Shown in pieces: positions 24,665 to 37,062 of a DNA stretch of 64,000 nucleotides. The DNA is from Pyrocephalus nanus. Taxonomy: Eukaryota > Chordata > Aves > Passeriformes > Tyrannidae. The stretch's first letter is position 1. Every line of letters begins with the position of its first letter. The stretch spans positions 34,187,866 to 34,251,865 of the forward strand of contig CM076261.1 of assembly GCA_038380795.1 (NCBI GenBank), read 5' to 3'. A program made the position numbers and the translations under genes. Under the pieces are notes generated by a model. It made no database searches. It worked only from the letters and a program-made list of their open reading frames with translations, and had not been told where the DNA came from.

Positions 24665-25138
24665 TGGTCAGAAAGGTGGAGAACCTCTCCTATGAGGATT
24701 GACTGAGAGAGTTGAGGTTGCTCAGCCTGGAGAAGAGAAGATGCTGGGTAGACATTATTGTGGCCTTTCAGTATATGAGGGCCTATATGACAGACTGAAA
24801 GAGACTTTTTACCAAGGCCTGTAGTAACAGGAATGGGGGAGCAGTTTTAAACTGAAAGACAGTAGATTTAGATTGGATATAAGGAGAAAAATTTGGTTTA
24901 TTGGGAATTCTGGGGTATTTTATTGGGTTTTGTTTTATGCAATGAGGTCATGAGACACTGGAACAGATTGATCAGAAAACCTGTGGATGCCCCATCCCTA
25001 TAAGTGTTCAAGGTTGGGTTGTGCAGGACTTCAAGTGACCTTCTCTAGTGCAATTTTGCTTCCCTGCCCCTGACGGGGAGGTTGGAACTACATGCTATTT
25101 TAAGGCTCTTTCCAAACCAAACCATTCTATGATTCTAT
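24665..25138 (+). mobile_element. CR1 fragment with intact 3' end, plus strand
   Basis: It starts with the CR1 block coding for LRELRLLSLEKRR-like residues (GTTGCTCAGCCTGGAGAAGA at about 24717). It runs through the 3' UTR and ends CCATTCTATGATTCTATTT, the typical terminal 8-bp units. It is 5'-truncated, about 470 bp long, and multiple indels remove any coding potential. Confidence 0.92.
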
Positions 25139-25290
25139 TTAAACTCCTTTTTGTTTATTCAGCTCTAAAAACTATTTCTATAGAGTACTCTATAGTGTGG
25201 CCCTGAAGTATTTCCTGACCTCCTTCAGTTAATGGTTATGGCATTTTTGTTTTACATCTAGAAAATGAGACAAGTACACCCATAATCTCA

Positions 25291-25321
<31 letters not shown>

Positions 25322-28300
25322 GAAGCATGAGGCATGTCCTGGATGGGCTAAGCTATTATGTCATGTGACAGATGATGTTTCAGAGGAAAAAACAACCTTG
25401 TCCTAAATCTGAATATCATTTGTCACTCATCAACATATATGATAACATGACCGGCTGCATCTTATCACATCATAGAAGTTTTCCTTTGGCAAAAATAATG
25501 ACACAAGACGAAGCCAGCCAAGGCTAATTAGTTACACTATTAAAAAAAAAAACAACAAACCAAACCAAAAACAAACAAAACAAAACAAAAAACCACACTC
25601 ACAAAAAAATCTTCAACTGGTACTTCTTCTTGTCTCAGGTAAGAGATAGCTTAAATAATTGCATAGGGAAAGATAAAGCCTATTGTAATTCATGTCATGG
25701 AATACAAACTTTTTTAAACAAAATGCACCAGTAGTGGCAGTAGAGAGAATTTATCTGTACAGTTACAGCTATGAAAAACTGGACAAGTCATAAGAGATGA
25801 TCCTGCCCAATCCTGCATGTTCCTTATCACTGAAGCAGATTTATGTCATGCATAGTTCAGTTTTGCTAACCTTAATACAAGCACTTTTCCTATGGACTGA
25901 TAATGTGAATCTTATTAAATGGAGAGGAGTGCCTTGTATGCTTCATATCCAAATACAACATTACTTTGCCGGTCTTATTTGTTTACCTCAGGGAAGGCAG
26001 GAATATTTGTTTCCCTAGCACTCATTGTAAGCAGCAAACACTGGCACAACTGCAGCTGTCCCTCATAGCCAGAGCATTGCTTATTTCTGAAAGCAAGTGC
26101 TACTGTTGGAAATATAAGCCATGCTGATTTATTTTATGCACTATATGCATAAAATAAAGAGATGGAGAAAGGAAACAGACAGAACTGTTTCAAAATTTAA
26201 GACTCAGAGTGTTAAACCCCCATTTTGACAGGATAAAACTCATAACCAAGGGAAGGCAAACAGTGGAGAATTATAAAGCTCAAGGTATGAGATGTGCTTT
26301 CTCAGCAGTGAGAAAGAATGATCTCTGGAGACCTTTTAATTTGTTATAGTCTCCATACAAGAATCAAAGGAACATAAAGCACATATATATTTTTATAAAC
26401 TATTATAAGAGCTTGCTATTATATTTGTACTAGATGCTTTCCTGTTCTGCTATCCCTGAAGTGTATTAATTATTGGAATTTGCATCTTACAGTGCATAGT
26501 TAATCCAAGATTTCAAAAGAAAAAGCATAGTTATGCTGCAAGTAGCTGTTTGAATATAGAAAAGCAATTCATTCCAGATTTGAATGAGCAGGGAGGTTGA
26601 CAATATGACCCTTTGAGTTGTCTTCAAGACATCTCTATTTACAGTGCTGTCATGTTTTTTTTATTATAGGTATGATATCATCAAATAAGTTTACGAAAAT
26701 ATTTTCAAAGCACTTGATGAGATATGAGGAGAAAAAGCGAAAGTATTTTCAAAGTGTAATAATAAGTCAAAAAATCTATTATTTAATTCAAACAATTTTC
26801 AGAAAATTCCAACACACCATCTACATATTGTTATAATATGCTCTGTAAAATTCAGTGCTATAAGAATTTTACAATTTCCAATTTTTATAAAACCACTAGT
26901 GGCTGGAATACGTTCCGAAGGCACCATTTCAGCCTTTCTAACTGATGTTCTCAAAGACTGAATTTATTCTTACTCATTTAATATTTTGAAGATGGCAGCA
27001 CTGCCTTCTTATAAGAAGAGGTTCTGAAAACACTGCTAATAGTAGCTGCATCTATAGCTGTTGATACACCTATTACATCAAATAGATAGCAAAACTTTTT
27101 CAGATCTCTTTTGGAATAATAACCTACTTAAATCTAGAAATGTTTCCTTTTGGATGGGCTGGTTCTCTAGTCATTTAGAAATAGCTTTTTAACCCAACAC
27201 TGAAATACATTTTGGTGAAGCTAAAATTGGATAATTAAACCTAACTTCAAAAGACAATCTGACAACTTTTTAGAAAGAAGGAAGCAGCAATATAACCATC
27301 AAGCTGAAAAAAATAACTGCCTGTACACCGTATGGGTAGTCACAGATTGCCTGTTTATGAGATGAAATGCTAACAAGACAGCCTATAAAGGTGCTGGAAT
27401 AATGGCTAATTTTCAGTCAGTTAAGCCTGAATGAGACATATTTACATAAAAATCTTTTGATCTGAACATTGAGCTCTTTGCTCATATTCTCATTTTGCAA
27501 CACCCATCACTACCTCTCATCCTTGTTTGTTGACAAATTGCTATAAGACAATTAAAAAGAAGCCCATTAATAAGCAGCCACCAGAATATATGAATATTAA
27601 AATTACACCAAGACTCACAACTTTTTGTTGACATGAGACTATAAAAAACATTGAAAAGGTGCTAAATTTTATCATCTGTGCAGATTTAAATAGGATATGA
27701 AGCAGCTATTCTAACAACTGTTCTTCCTCCCTCTAAAAATTCCAGCATACCTCCTAGAAGAGGACATCTGGGAAACACAATAATAAAGGGAATTACTTCA
27801 GATACAGGCTGGTTTTCATCAAGTTTTTTACCATGTGACTCACATAGGTAGAGTTTGAACAAAGGCAGTTCCACACATCCTCAAATATACTGAAACGCAT
27901 ATCCCAGAGACTGACACCCACCAGTGAAAGCTTCACATCTGTACTCTCCCATTTAGCGTGCTAAATGTGATTATTCAAGCTCAACACATAAAGGTCTTCC
28001 AGAAAGCACTTTTGAGTACTTCCTTTGTCTTACACCTACCTGCTTATAAAATTATGTGTTTCCTTGCAGGTAACTAACAGGGCACCAATCATTCACCAAC
28101 CAGGAGATAAAATCTTATGCCCATCTCAAACAGACAAGAGAAAATGAGAAGACAGTTCAATGATTAAAGTTAACATACTGTAACAGCACACCAGCTGACT
28201 GAATCTAGAAGCATTGCTTTTTAAAATATTGCATTAGTCAAAAGGGCATTAACTAATGAGCCTCTTCTCCAGTGACTATCATCCTGTCACTGACCTCAGG

Positions 28301-29008
28301 AATCAAATAAAACATAGCAAGAAAAGTTCCACTGCAGGGCATACATCCTTATGCTACATTTCCCCAGTCATTTGACACCTTTCAGAAAGGTCTAAATTCC
28401 CTGATAAAGAACATCTATCCCTCTCTTGTGGCCCATTCAGCTTCATCTTGCTCAAACAGTGACAGGCAGTTTTGTGCACTAGAGTCTGATCCCTTGTAAG
28501 CTCGGAATCACAGGACTGTCTAAACTAATTTTCCTGCTGACATTATTCCAGGTGAAACTTCTCCATAAAACAGTACTAGCATGCCAGAAGAACTCAACAA
28601 TTAGGAAAACACAGCATGACTTTGTAAATAACCAACATGATAGATATCTAGGGAAGAGTAAAGAGAACAAAGTACATTTAATTCCTCTTTACATAATCAT
28701 CTGCGAAAGACAAGACCATATCAGCTATTTCATATAAGCCTACTTCAGTTTGTGTCCTTAGAAGAACAATCCTTAAAAACAGGAGTCAAAAGCATCATTT
28801 ACAAAGAGTATTTTAAGGACAAAGCAAAGGGAAACAACATAATATTCTCAACAAAACAATCTAATGGTGACTTACAATTATTTCAAATTGGAACATCTTT
28901 CCCTCTGGAGACTTGCATACATTGTAACTTGTTTAACAGTAATTCTCCATTATAACTAACTAGTAAACACAGCCTATTATGCATAAGATATTATACTGTA
29001 TTCATTAC
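25139..29008. other. AT-rich intergenic DNA with homopolymer tracts
   Basis: A long poly-A run lies at about 25297-25321 and an A/C-rich (AAAC)n tract at about 25542-25602. No dispersed repeat or exon was recognised. Frames of 60-75 codons (25797-26018, 26618-26836, 27686-27874) show no domain. Confidence 0.5.
25297..25321 (+). repeat. Poly-A tract
   Basis: About 25 consecutive As. No retroposed gene body was recognised upstream, so it is not called a pseudogene tail. Confidence 0.9.
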
Positions 29009-30240
29009 TGCTAGGTTATGCGATAAAGAAAATCTGCAGACCCACAAAGGAGCTCAGAGATATAATGGCAGGAGTCTGAGCTGCTCTCAGATGCCATCAG
29101 CTCATCACAGGCCCATCTCCACAAGCTCAGAGGAGTACAGGGATGTACAAGTGAAGGTGGGAACCCAAACCAAGGACTACTAAACAACAAAACCCCTATC
29201 TGGTCCTCTCCAGGGCTCTCCAGGCATGAAACCCATCACAAGGGGTCAATCCAGAGCAATCTGGAGATCCCTTTCACATTAAAAGGGTTGCTATCTAAAT
29301 GGCACACTGTAGGACACAAAGAAACAGCAGTCCAAAGACTTACTACAGGATGTGTAGGGGAGGAACCAAAGGTGGGAAAAGCCAGGAGCTTAGCTGATTT
29401 GGGAAGGCAAAAGAGCAGGAAACCAGAAAGATAAGGAGATGAAAAAGGCCTGCCCATACATAAATAGTTGGCTAGTTGGTACACTTATCTGTCCATGCCT
29501 TGTACCTGATCAGCACAGCCTCTCCTTTTTTCTTATTAAACTACATTCTACCTATTTCGTGGGTGAGAAGGCTCTATTCTGTGTGCACGTGTGGGGTGTG
29601 AGTGCAACAACTGGGCTTGGAGAGCCTGTGTGGCTGTGGTGCCAATGACTGGAAAAAGTATGTAAATGCAGATGTACTTGTGATCATTCACAAAGGTTAA
29701 CCTGGGTAAGCTGGTGAGTGGGTGAAGTGGCCTGGAAGCAAGGAGGTGAGGCAGCTCTGGATCTGAGGGCACCTGTGTGTCTCTAGAGTCAAGAGCAGAG
29801 TGGGTCAGCTGTGGGACCAGGGGAGTCCTGGTCAGCTCAGAGTGGGAAGTTGGTGCATGCACACATGTCCACAGTCTGTACCAGCAAATGAAATAGGGCA
29901 ACAGTCTTAGGGGGCTTGCATGTGCAGGTATCAGTAACCAGCTACTGAAAAAAGAGTCCAGCTGATGGTGGGATCCATCTTTGAGTATATGTTTATGTTA
30001 TATGTACGTGTATATATATACACATGTTCTAACCTATGGACTTACACCCTCTCCAGCAAGAAAGCAAAACAGGACAAGACAGACCGTTGTTGCTCTGAGT
30101 GTCTGTCAGACCTGTGTGGCTGTCTCTGGACATATAACATGAGCTCTGTGTGTGCATGCCTGCGAGAAAACAATTTTAGCCTTGCTCCTAGCTGAGCCTG
30201 GAGACAAATTGCTGCAGCATCCTCATGTCACCTCTCAGGC
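29009..30240 (+). mobile_element. LTR-like endogenous retrovirus repeat, copy 2
   Basis: This is the diverged partner of 7124 to about 8425, collinear from TGCTAGGTTATGCGATAAAG through CTGTGTGCACGTGTGGGG to the GTATATATATACAC region. An ATTAAA signal at 29535-29540 lies upstream of the GTGTGCACGTGTGGGGTGTG stretch, as in a polyadenylation site with its GT-rich downstream element, which argues for plus orientation. Retroviral coding sequence was not recognised. The 3' limit is approximate. Frames 29548-29901 and 29236-29484 (minus) are composition artefacts. Confidence 0.6.
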
Positions 30241-31649
30241 TGCTGCATCCTGCATAAAATATTTTGCTCCAACAGTTCTCAGTTGCTCCCTTTGGGATTC
30301 CTACACAATGTGTTAACCTAATAACAAAAAATTAGGGTGCTTTCCCAAAGTCTGTCATATTTAGAAATCAGAAGGAAAATATTTCAAGTGTATCATTTAC
30401 AGCACTTGTGTTAAAGTACAGGGATTGCTAAATGACTTGATCCCAGTGACAGGAGGAACACACTGCAGTCATTTCTCCTTGAAAAAATTTTCTGAGAAAC
30501 ACCCTTTGTTATACATCATACTGAAGGTTTAAGTTTTGCAGATAACATGCTGAGTTAATTTTAGTTTACTCTTTTTTTCAGCTACTATAAACCAAATACA
30601 TAATAATTTCTTTAACAACAAAATAATCTACTCACTCTAATACTTGCAATAGGAGAGTATACAGATACCATTTACCAGGATTTTCTAGTAAAATTAGGTT
30701 TCAATTATTTAATATAAAAAATAAATATTCATTAGGTTGAAAAAATCTGACATCACAACTTGAGGAAGTTTTTATATTATCTAGTATTCTAGATTATAAA
30801 AGTTTTTTCCAGAGGAAATCCATCTTAATGTGACTAACAAGTAATAAGTAAAGAAACCCACAGTATGTCAAAGTCCAGGAGTTATCCTAAGATTTTGTCC
30901 AGAGTGAAAGCATATAGCACGTCTGCTCTGAAGAGCCAGTACACTTTAAGATAGCCATGTGTGGTGCTTTGTATAGTACATAACAATCTTACCACAATAA
31001 TATGCAATGTCAACTTTATTCCCTAGGCTTTGTGTGTATGTTCTCATTTGAGAAAGCATAACAGTGTGTTATTCAGTAGACAGGGATTAGAAGAAAGACC
31101 TTCTAATCTTAATTTGGTTTTTAAGTGCCAATTTAAGCCAAAAGTTCTGCCCATAGAAGCAACCTTTTACTGTGTACATGTGTTACAGTAAGTGGCACAA
31201 AGAAAGTAAGATGCCAGTTGTGACTTGAAGACTTTACTGTAGTTCTAACATTACTAATGGTTTTGCAGATCTGAAGTTTCAGCTACCTATTGCTACTTCA
31301 AACTCTTCTAATTTGAGCTCCAAAACTATTTCACCCTAATTGAAAATATTTAGTTCTTTTCAAGGATCATTCGGCATCCCTTCATTTAAATAACATTTAG
31401 CAAATAAAGTATAAAGGTTTTTATCCATTAATCAAGGAATAAACTTTAAAAGTATTAAGTTCTTTGTCATGCAAAACATAGACAGAGTTGTGAACAGATC
31501 CTGTATTAGCTAGTGAACAATATACTACAGATGTGAGAATCTTTGTGCTTATTGATATAGATTCTCATGAGTACCAAGATGCTCTGCTTAAGTGGGGTAA
31601 AACAGCTTGAACTTTACCCTGTTTGCAAGGGTTATTGATGGATAGAGAA
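30241..31649. other. AT-rich intergenic DNA, nothing recognised
   Basis: No repeat, exon or RNA gene could be supported. Confidence 0.5.
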
Positions 31650-32560
31650 GGGGAGGTCATACCACTTTTGAAGAATGCTGAGATCAGCCTGACTCATCAA
31701 TCCCAAAGATAAACATTCTGAGGATGTCAAAAATGTTTCCTGACAGAATCTGCCACTGATGAGAATATGGGAGACAAAATTCCTGATAAAGGAACCAAGA
31801 AGTGATAGTACTGATAACTTATCTAAAGCTGCTGAGCTGACACAGCTAGCCTAGAAACATATGACTGACAGTCATTTTATACTATAAAATCCCAGGCCCA
31901 CCTTTGAACAGCAGGAACAGGACTTCTAACACATCCCTTCTAGGAGTGTGTACGGAAAGTCCTCTCAAGTGGAGACGTCCAAAAAGTTTACTCCTGGAGG
32001 CTGAGTAAAAGAGATCTGCCCATGGTAGTTAGTATGGAAGAGTAACATCAATCTCTAATTAAGAATTATTTTGCTAGCTTTAACACCATTGCTTCAATAT
32101 TGTTTCAAAAATTAGTATGCTATATTAGTAGTTATAACTATATTAACTGTGACACTGTGTAGTAAATAATTCTGATTAAAGTATTTTAGTCTAACCATTA
32201 TCAACATCAATTTAAGTAAATAAGTTATATAATTCATATAAATATCTTTGTTTTGCCATGCTTAATCCAAAGTCATATAAAGGCTCAATTACACTTATAT
32301 AATTCTTTATAACTCAACTGACCATGCCTGGGCCTAGGACTGGATCCAGAAGCACCTAGATTTCTCTCTGAGAATGAGTTTAGAAAGCAAAGCAGTCCTT
32401 CCTGAACCTCACGATTCAAGAAGAGGGTTTCCCTGATAAACCTTGTCCAAAGCTTCTATTATTCCTGCAACATCATATCAGCTGAAATGCCACAGAGCTC
32501 TGGGGAAAGAGTGAAGTATCCCTAGCAATTTCTAATACCAGCTACCAGAGATTAAACATT
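31650..32560 (+). mobile_element. Probable LTR of an endogenous retrovirus
   Basis: The wording resembles a bird LTR I recognise. It includes a TATA box in ACTATAAAATCCCAGGC (31881), a U3-like segment before it and an ATTAAA signal at 32175-32180. A further block contains GACCATGCCTGGGCCTAGGA (about 32322) and ends in CACAGAGCTCTGGGG-type sequence. Boundaries and target duplications were not found, so limits are rough. The alternative is an unclassified, non-LTR unique sequence that happens to hold these motifs. Confidence 0.4.
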
Positions 32561-33484
32561 TAAGCTCTAGAGCTGCAGCTAGAACACCTTTGCTTCTACC
32601 TCTGTTTAATAGCATGGGAAATAAGGAGTGCTATGTTACATCTATAGTAACAAATTTAAATAAAACTGGAAATATTCTCAGACACTTAAGCCACTGTGAA
32701 TAAGTGACAGGCATCCTTTCTAATAATTTTGTTTTAGAATTCAACACAGTATAGTGGTGGAAGATAGCTTATTTGATATCTAAAAATAGTCCACGAATCA
32801 TTATTGTTACTGAACTGTGAACAAGTGTTTGAAGGAATAGCAGTGAGAATAGGCTTAAGGCCTAGTGAATGGTTTGGTTTTTTAGGTTCTTTTCCCTCAC
32901 AATAAAGGTAATTTAGTTTAGGAATTTCCCAAGCACTGTTATAAGCTACTGGTTTAGGACTGTCTCCAACTGCTTTCTAGGTTGCAGTAACAGAAGGTAT
33001 ATTCCTGCCAGCCATAGGGACTCCTTGATCCCATGGGTGGGAGTTGAGCACTTTGGGAGATGATGAATATTCACCCAATCTCTTACCATTACAGAGGGGT
33101 TCCTAGCACTTAACTCTTAATAGATCACATACAGACAGATAGATAGATAATGACAGTGCTCTAATCCTCTGATTATATAATACAGATATTAAGTAGAACT
33201 AGTTTCAGTAAGTCCAGCAATAAAGCAGAAGAAAAAAAAAAAAAATCAAAATTTGTAGATGCATAAGATAAAGCCCTTCTAATAGTCTGTGATAACTGTC
33301 TACATATTAAATAGCAATATGTTTCCCTGCTCCTATTGGCCTATTTTAGAATGAAATCCTGTCCTTCAAAGAAGTAGCACAATACATTACAGCAAGCAGC
33401 AGCCAAGGCTACCTACAAATGATCCTCATGGATTTCCTGTTGTGTTCAAGGTACAAATCCTTGTTGCTGCTGCTTCCAGTGTTA
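32561..33484. other. AT-rich intergenic DNA with a short GATA repeat
   Basis: A short (GATA)n run lies at about 33134-33150 and an A-rich tract at about 33231-33245. Nothing else was recognised. Confidence 0.5.
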
Positions 33485-33489
33485 CCAGG
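33485..33489. repeat. Target-site duplication CCAGG (left)
   Basis: Identical to 34431-34435. Five bases fits spumavirus-like (ERVL) and some other avian ERV integrases. Confidence 0.8.
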
Positions 33490-34430
33490 TGTGTTTTTTT
33501 TGGCTGGGATAGAGTAAAATTTTCTTCAGAGCAGCTAGTATGGGGCTGTATGTTCAATTTGTGGAGGAAACAGTGTTGATAACACAGGGATGTTTTCATT
33601 ACTGCTGAGCAGTGCTTACACAGCATCAAGGTCTTTTCTGCTTTTCACACTACCAGCGAGGAAGCTGGGCATGCACAAGAGCTTAGGAGGACACATAGCT
33701 GAGGCTACTGATCCCAACTGACCAAAGTAATATTTCATGCTTAGTATATAAGGTGGGGGGGTGGGGAAAAGGAGGATGGGGGAAACATTCAAAGTGATGG
33801 CATTTGTCTTTCCAAGTCACCATTACACGTGACAGAGCCCTGCTTTCAGGAGGGACAGCTGAACACCTGCCTGCCTATGGGAAGCAGTGAATGAATTCCT
33901 TGTTTTGCTCATGTGTGCGTGTGATGGTTTAGAAATGGTATTCTCCAATTTGGTGTTCCCACTGAAACCAATCACTGTTCACTCACTCCCTCCACCCCCT
34001 ACATTGGGCTGGAGAGGAGAACTGGAGGCACAGAAGGTAAAGATCATGGGTTGAGAGAAGAACAATGGAAACTGCAATGAGTTTAGAAAAAAACAGTAAC
34101 AGCAACAATATTAAGAACAGAAGAGCAAGAGTCTGACCCAACCACTGCCACATTACTCCAACCAAAAGAGAGCCCTTCTCCAGTCCCCAGAAAATGACCT
34201 GAGGTGGTAAAGAATGGGTCCTAGCCATGTCCCCTCCTGGCTACTGCAAAAATTAACCCTGTCCTGGATGGACCAGGACAGCATGGCTTTTGCTTTTTCT
34301 ATTAAATTGTCTTTATCTCAAACCATTCCTTTTCTCTCTTTTATCCTTGCAAGCCCCTCCCCCATAATGAACCAGGGCAGAGGGTGAGCGAGTGTGGTGT
34401 TTAGCTGCTGTCTGGGTTTAAACCACGACA
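33490..34430 (+). mobile_element. Solo LTR, plus strand, carrying a nested LTR
   Basis: It starts TGTGTTTTTTTTGGCTGGGA and ends AAACCACGACA, with perfect 5-bp duplications CCAGG on both sides. A TATA box (TATATAA, 33745-33751) and an ATTAAA signal (34301) set the plus orientation. Without the inner LTR and its duplication the element is about 577 bp, matching the 585-bp sister copy at 50710-51294. No gag, pol or env sequence is present, so it is a solo LTR. Confidence 0.9.
33922..34280 (+). mobile_element. Second LTR inserted inside the 33.5-kb LTR
   Basis: Alignment with the uninterrupted copy at 50710-51294 shows this block is extra: the sister reads straight from the CCTTGTTTTGCTTTGG region into TGGCTTTTGC. 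The insert begins TGATGGTTTAGAAATGG and ends GACCAGGACA. Near-matching 5-bp duplications flank it, GCGTG at 33917-33921 and GCATG at 34281-34285. At 359 bp with TG...CA ends it fits a short solo LTR of a different ERV family, younger than its host LTR. Strand is assigned by the TG start and is not independently proven. Confidence 0.75.
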
Positions 34431-34435
34431 CCAGG
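34431..34435. repeat. Target-site duplication CCAGG (right)
   Basis: Matches 33485-33489 exactly. Confidence 0.8.
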
Positions 34436-34969
34436 TATGACAATTTCCTATTTTTACAGTAGATAATTACAGTTCAACCCAGTGATTCTGAAGCATAGTT
34501 AACTGAATCCTGGCATTTGCTACAGTTCAGTCAGAACCCCTGCTGCCAATGTATGCCACTAGAATGAGATTCATCCAATAAAATGTTTATCTAAAATGCT
34601 TCCAATGTGCCCATAACACTTCCTAAAAAAACAGGGGTTTTTGTATGCAGTCCTTCAGAGACATCTTGAAGCATGGGGGCTTCTTACCAGTTCTTTCCCC
34701 ACTAGTTCTCTCTCAATTAAATTGCTTTTTCTGCTGAATTTCTTCTTCTGTTTTGATAGAGAAGCAGTTGCTCTTTGTAGGTTTTTCAAATAATTTTATC
34801 TGTATGTTGGCAGGAATGTATCTTGAGAATAGCAGGAGAAAAAAAATCTATTTACCAGGAATGGTATTTTTATGTATGCTCCAGTAAATGAAGCAATAAT
34901 CATCTCTTTTTAATGTTAACAAAACAAATAAACTTCCATCAGAAAATACCATTGTGGTCAGACATTTTA
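34436..34969. other. Intergenic DNA, nothing recognised
   Basis: No gene or repeat was recognised. The minus-strand frame 34848-35156 runs into the CR1 at 34970 in antisense and is not a gene. Confidence 0.5.
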
Positions 34970-35254
34970 ACAGGGCCTTTTCTGAAAGGACATGGGGTAA
35001 TAGTTTTAAACTAAAAGAGGACAAATTCAGAGCAAATATAAGGAAGAAATTTTTTTTTATGAGGTTGGTGAAACACTGAAACAGGTTACCCAGAGAGGTA
35101 GTAGATGCCCCATCCCTAGAAACATTCAAGCTCAGGCTAAATAGGGCTCTGAGCAACCTGATCTACTTGAAGAAGTCCCTGCTCATGGCAAGGAGGTTGG
35201 ACTAGATGACCTTTAAAGGTCCCTTCCAACCCAAACTATTCTATGATTTTATGG
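34970..35254 (+). mobile_element. CR1 3' fragment, plus strand
   Basis: The block holding GGGGTAATAGTTTTAAACTA, then GGTTACCCAGAGAGGTAGTA and GGTTGGACTAGATGACCTTT, is the CR1 ORF2 end and 3' UTR. The terminus CTATTCTATGATTTTATGG holds the 8-bp units. It is about 285 bp and 5'-truncated. Confidence 0.93.
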
Positions 35255-35510
35255 TTTGTAAAATGATGAATTTGAGCAGTTTTCCATTATTTAACTTCCT
35301 AGTTTAAAGAAATTTATTTGTCCTCCACTACAAATTACATGCTCATAGCTAAAATATCATTTATGAGCAGAAGAAGGTGATTCTATAACCCTCTAAAAAA
35401 AAGTAGTTTGCTTTTTCCATAAAACCAAAGCCTACTCTAATAACATTGCAAGGCTCATGCAATTAATATGAAGCTAGTATAAGTCCCCATACATCCCAAA
35501 TATGCTCTGG

Positions 35511-35534
35511 GACAAGACTCATTTAAGTCTTGTC
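35511..35534. repeat. Inverted repeat, 9-bp arms
   Basis: GACAAGACT, a 6-nt spacer, then AGTCTTGTC. The arms are perfect. It lies 10 bp in front of the 36-bp palindrome. Confidence 0.9.
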
Positions 35535-35544
35535 TCATTGTACT

Positions 35545-35580
35545 CAAATGAGTACAACCTCATGAGGTTGTACTCATTTG
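35545..35580. repeat. Perfect 36-bp palindrome
   Basis: The left half CAAATGAGTACAACCTCA is followed with no spacer by its exact reverse complement, centred on CTCATGAG. The bases just outside (T at 35544, C at 35581) do not pair. A third, partial copy of the GTACTCA word sits directly to the left (35540-35546), so local copying between strands may have built it. A cruciform or hairpin is possible; no function is shown. Confidence 0.95.
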
Positions 35581-37062
35581 CCACATTGGGGGACATAAAC
35601 ATGTCTTTATACATCCATCTCTGGCACATGGATCCATCTCACAATTCCTAAGCATTTCAGAATGCATTATAAGTTTATTTACACAGTAATAGTGCATATT
35701 GTCTCACTATGGGAAGAATATCTATTAAGTAGGTTGAAAATTGAGCTATAGGAACACTAAATTACTTACTCAGGACAGCTTGGGAAAATTTTGGTAGAGC
35801 AAGGAATTGAGTCTAGATGCTTAACCTGGTTCCCAGCTAAAATATTATGTAATGAATATTAATGATGTATCAAGACCCCACATGGTACAAGTTTATCTGG
35901 ATAAACTATTTCGAAAAATCTGATGTTTGGGTGTTTTCAGTAATGAAACTGAACATTTAAAGAACAGTGGGTCAGAAAGTTAACGTGACACACTAAAAGC
36001 AAGCAAGACTTAGTTTGTCTGAAGTCTAAGATTTTTCACAATAGACAACAATGCTAGAAGTATTGGTATGTCCTTTTACTCTGGTCACCCTGTAGGATGC
36101 TGTGATGACTAAAAACATCGCAATTCTTGTGTACACTTTAGGCTAGAACTCAAAAAAAAAAGAGCATCAGTGTAAACATTTGCATGCTTTAATCCTTCTT
36201 AGTTGATTTATTCCACAATACTAGCACATATTTCCGAGCTTTACATTGGAGTAATACTTTCATCACACCAGAGAATACAGGCTTTCAGCACATAGTAGAG
36301 TAAATTGCTGGAAAGACCACCATGAGTTATTACACAGAAATTATTATGGCAGTAAGAGACAAAAATAAATTAAAGGTTAAAAAAAAAAAAAATCTATACT
36401 TTCCAGACCAGGAAGTTTATTATTTCTGTGAGGGGAAAAAAAACCAAACAACAAAACACACCCAAAACACATATAAGGATTACACTATATAATTTTTTTT
36501 GCCTCTGCAGAGATTATAATATTCCAGACACGTTACTAACATATGCAGACTCTGTGCTCCCACAGTGATATAATGTAAATCTTCATCTTTGTGCCAGATT
36601 TAAAACCAAAGCTCTATACAAGGATTTAAAAATCCAGTTATAGATATTCTGCAGAAAAGATAGTAAAAAAATACTTTCATATTAACAGCATACTCCCAAA
36701 AGCCCTGAAAGGTAACAAACACAATCCATCACAAGCACCTTTGAACCAGAATTATGGCCACTGCAATCTCAATATCTCTTATGACACAGAGTAACAGAGA
36801 AAAATAACAACTAAGGGAGCTCTTTGCTCCAGAGCAAGCATAGCCTTTGCAAGTTACAAACTAATCAGAATAATTCCCATACAACATGCTGTGATATTTG
36901 CATTGTCAGCTGGTTATTATGATTTATTGGAAAAGTGGGACATGGGCATAGCAGTACAATGGAATCACACTGCGATAGCTGTAGTAATCTCATTACACAG
37001 CTTTTGCTTTTTCCACCCAAACTCTGCACAGCCAAACCCTCCTTTTCTCAAAGCACAGAGGG

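Noticed and set aside
25297..25321. Poly-A as the tail of a processed pseudogene
   Set aside because: The sequence directly upstream is the end of a CR1 and short AT-rich DNA with no recognisable gene body or flanking duplication.
29548..29901. A 117-codon minus-strand frame rich in Pro/Ser/Thr/His
   Set aside because: It is antisense to the repeat copy 29009 to about 30240, and copy 1 does not preserve the frame.
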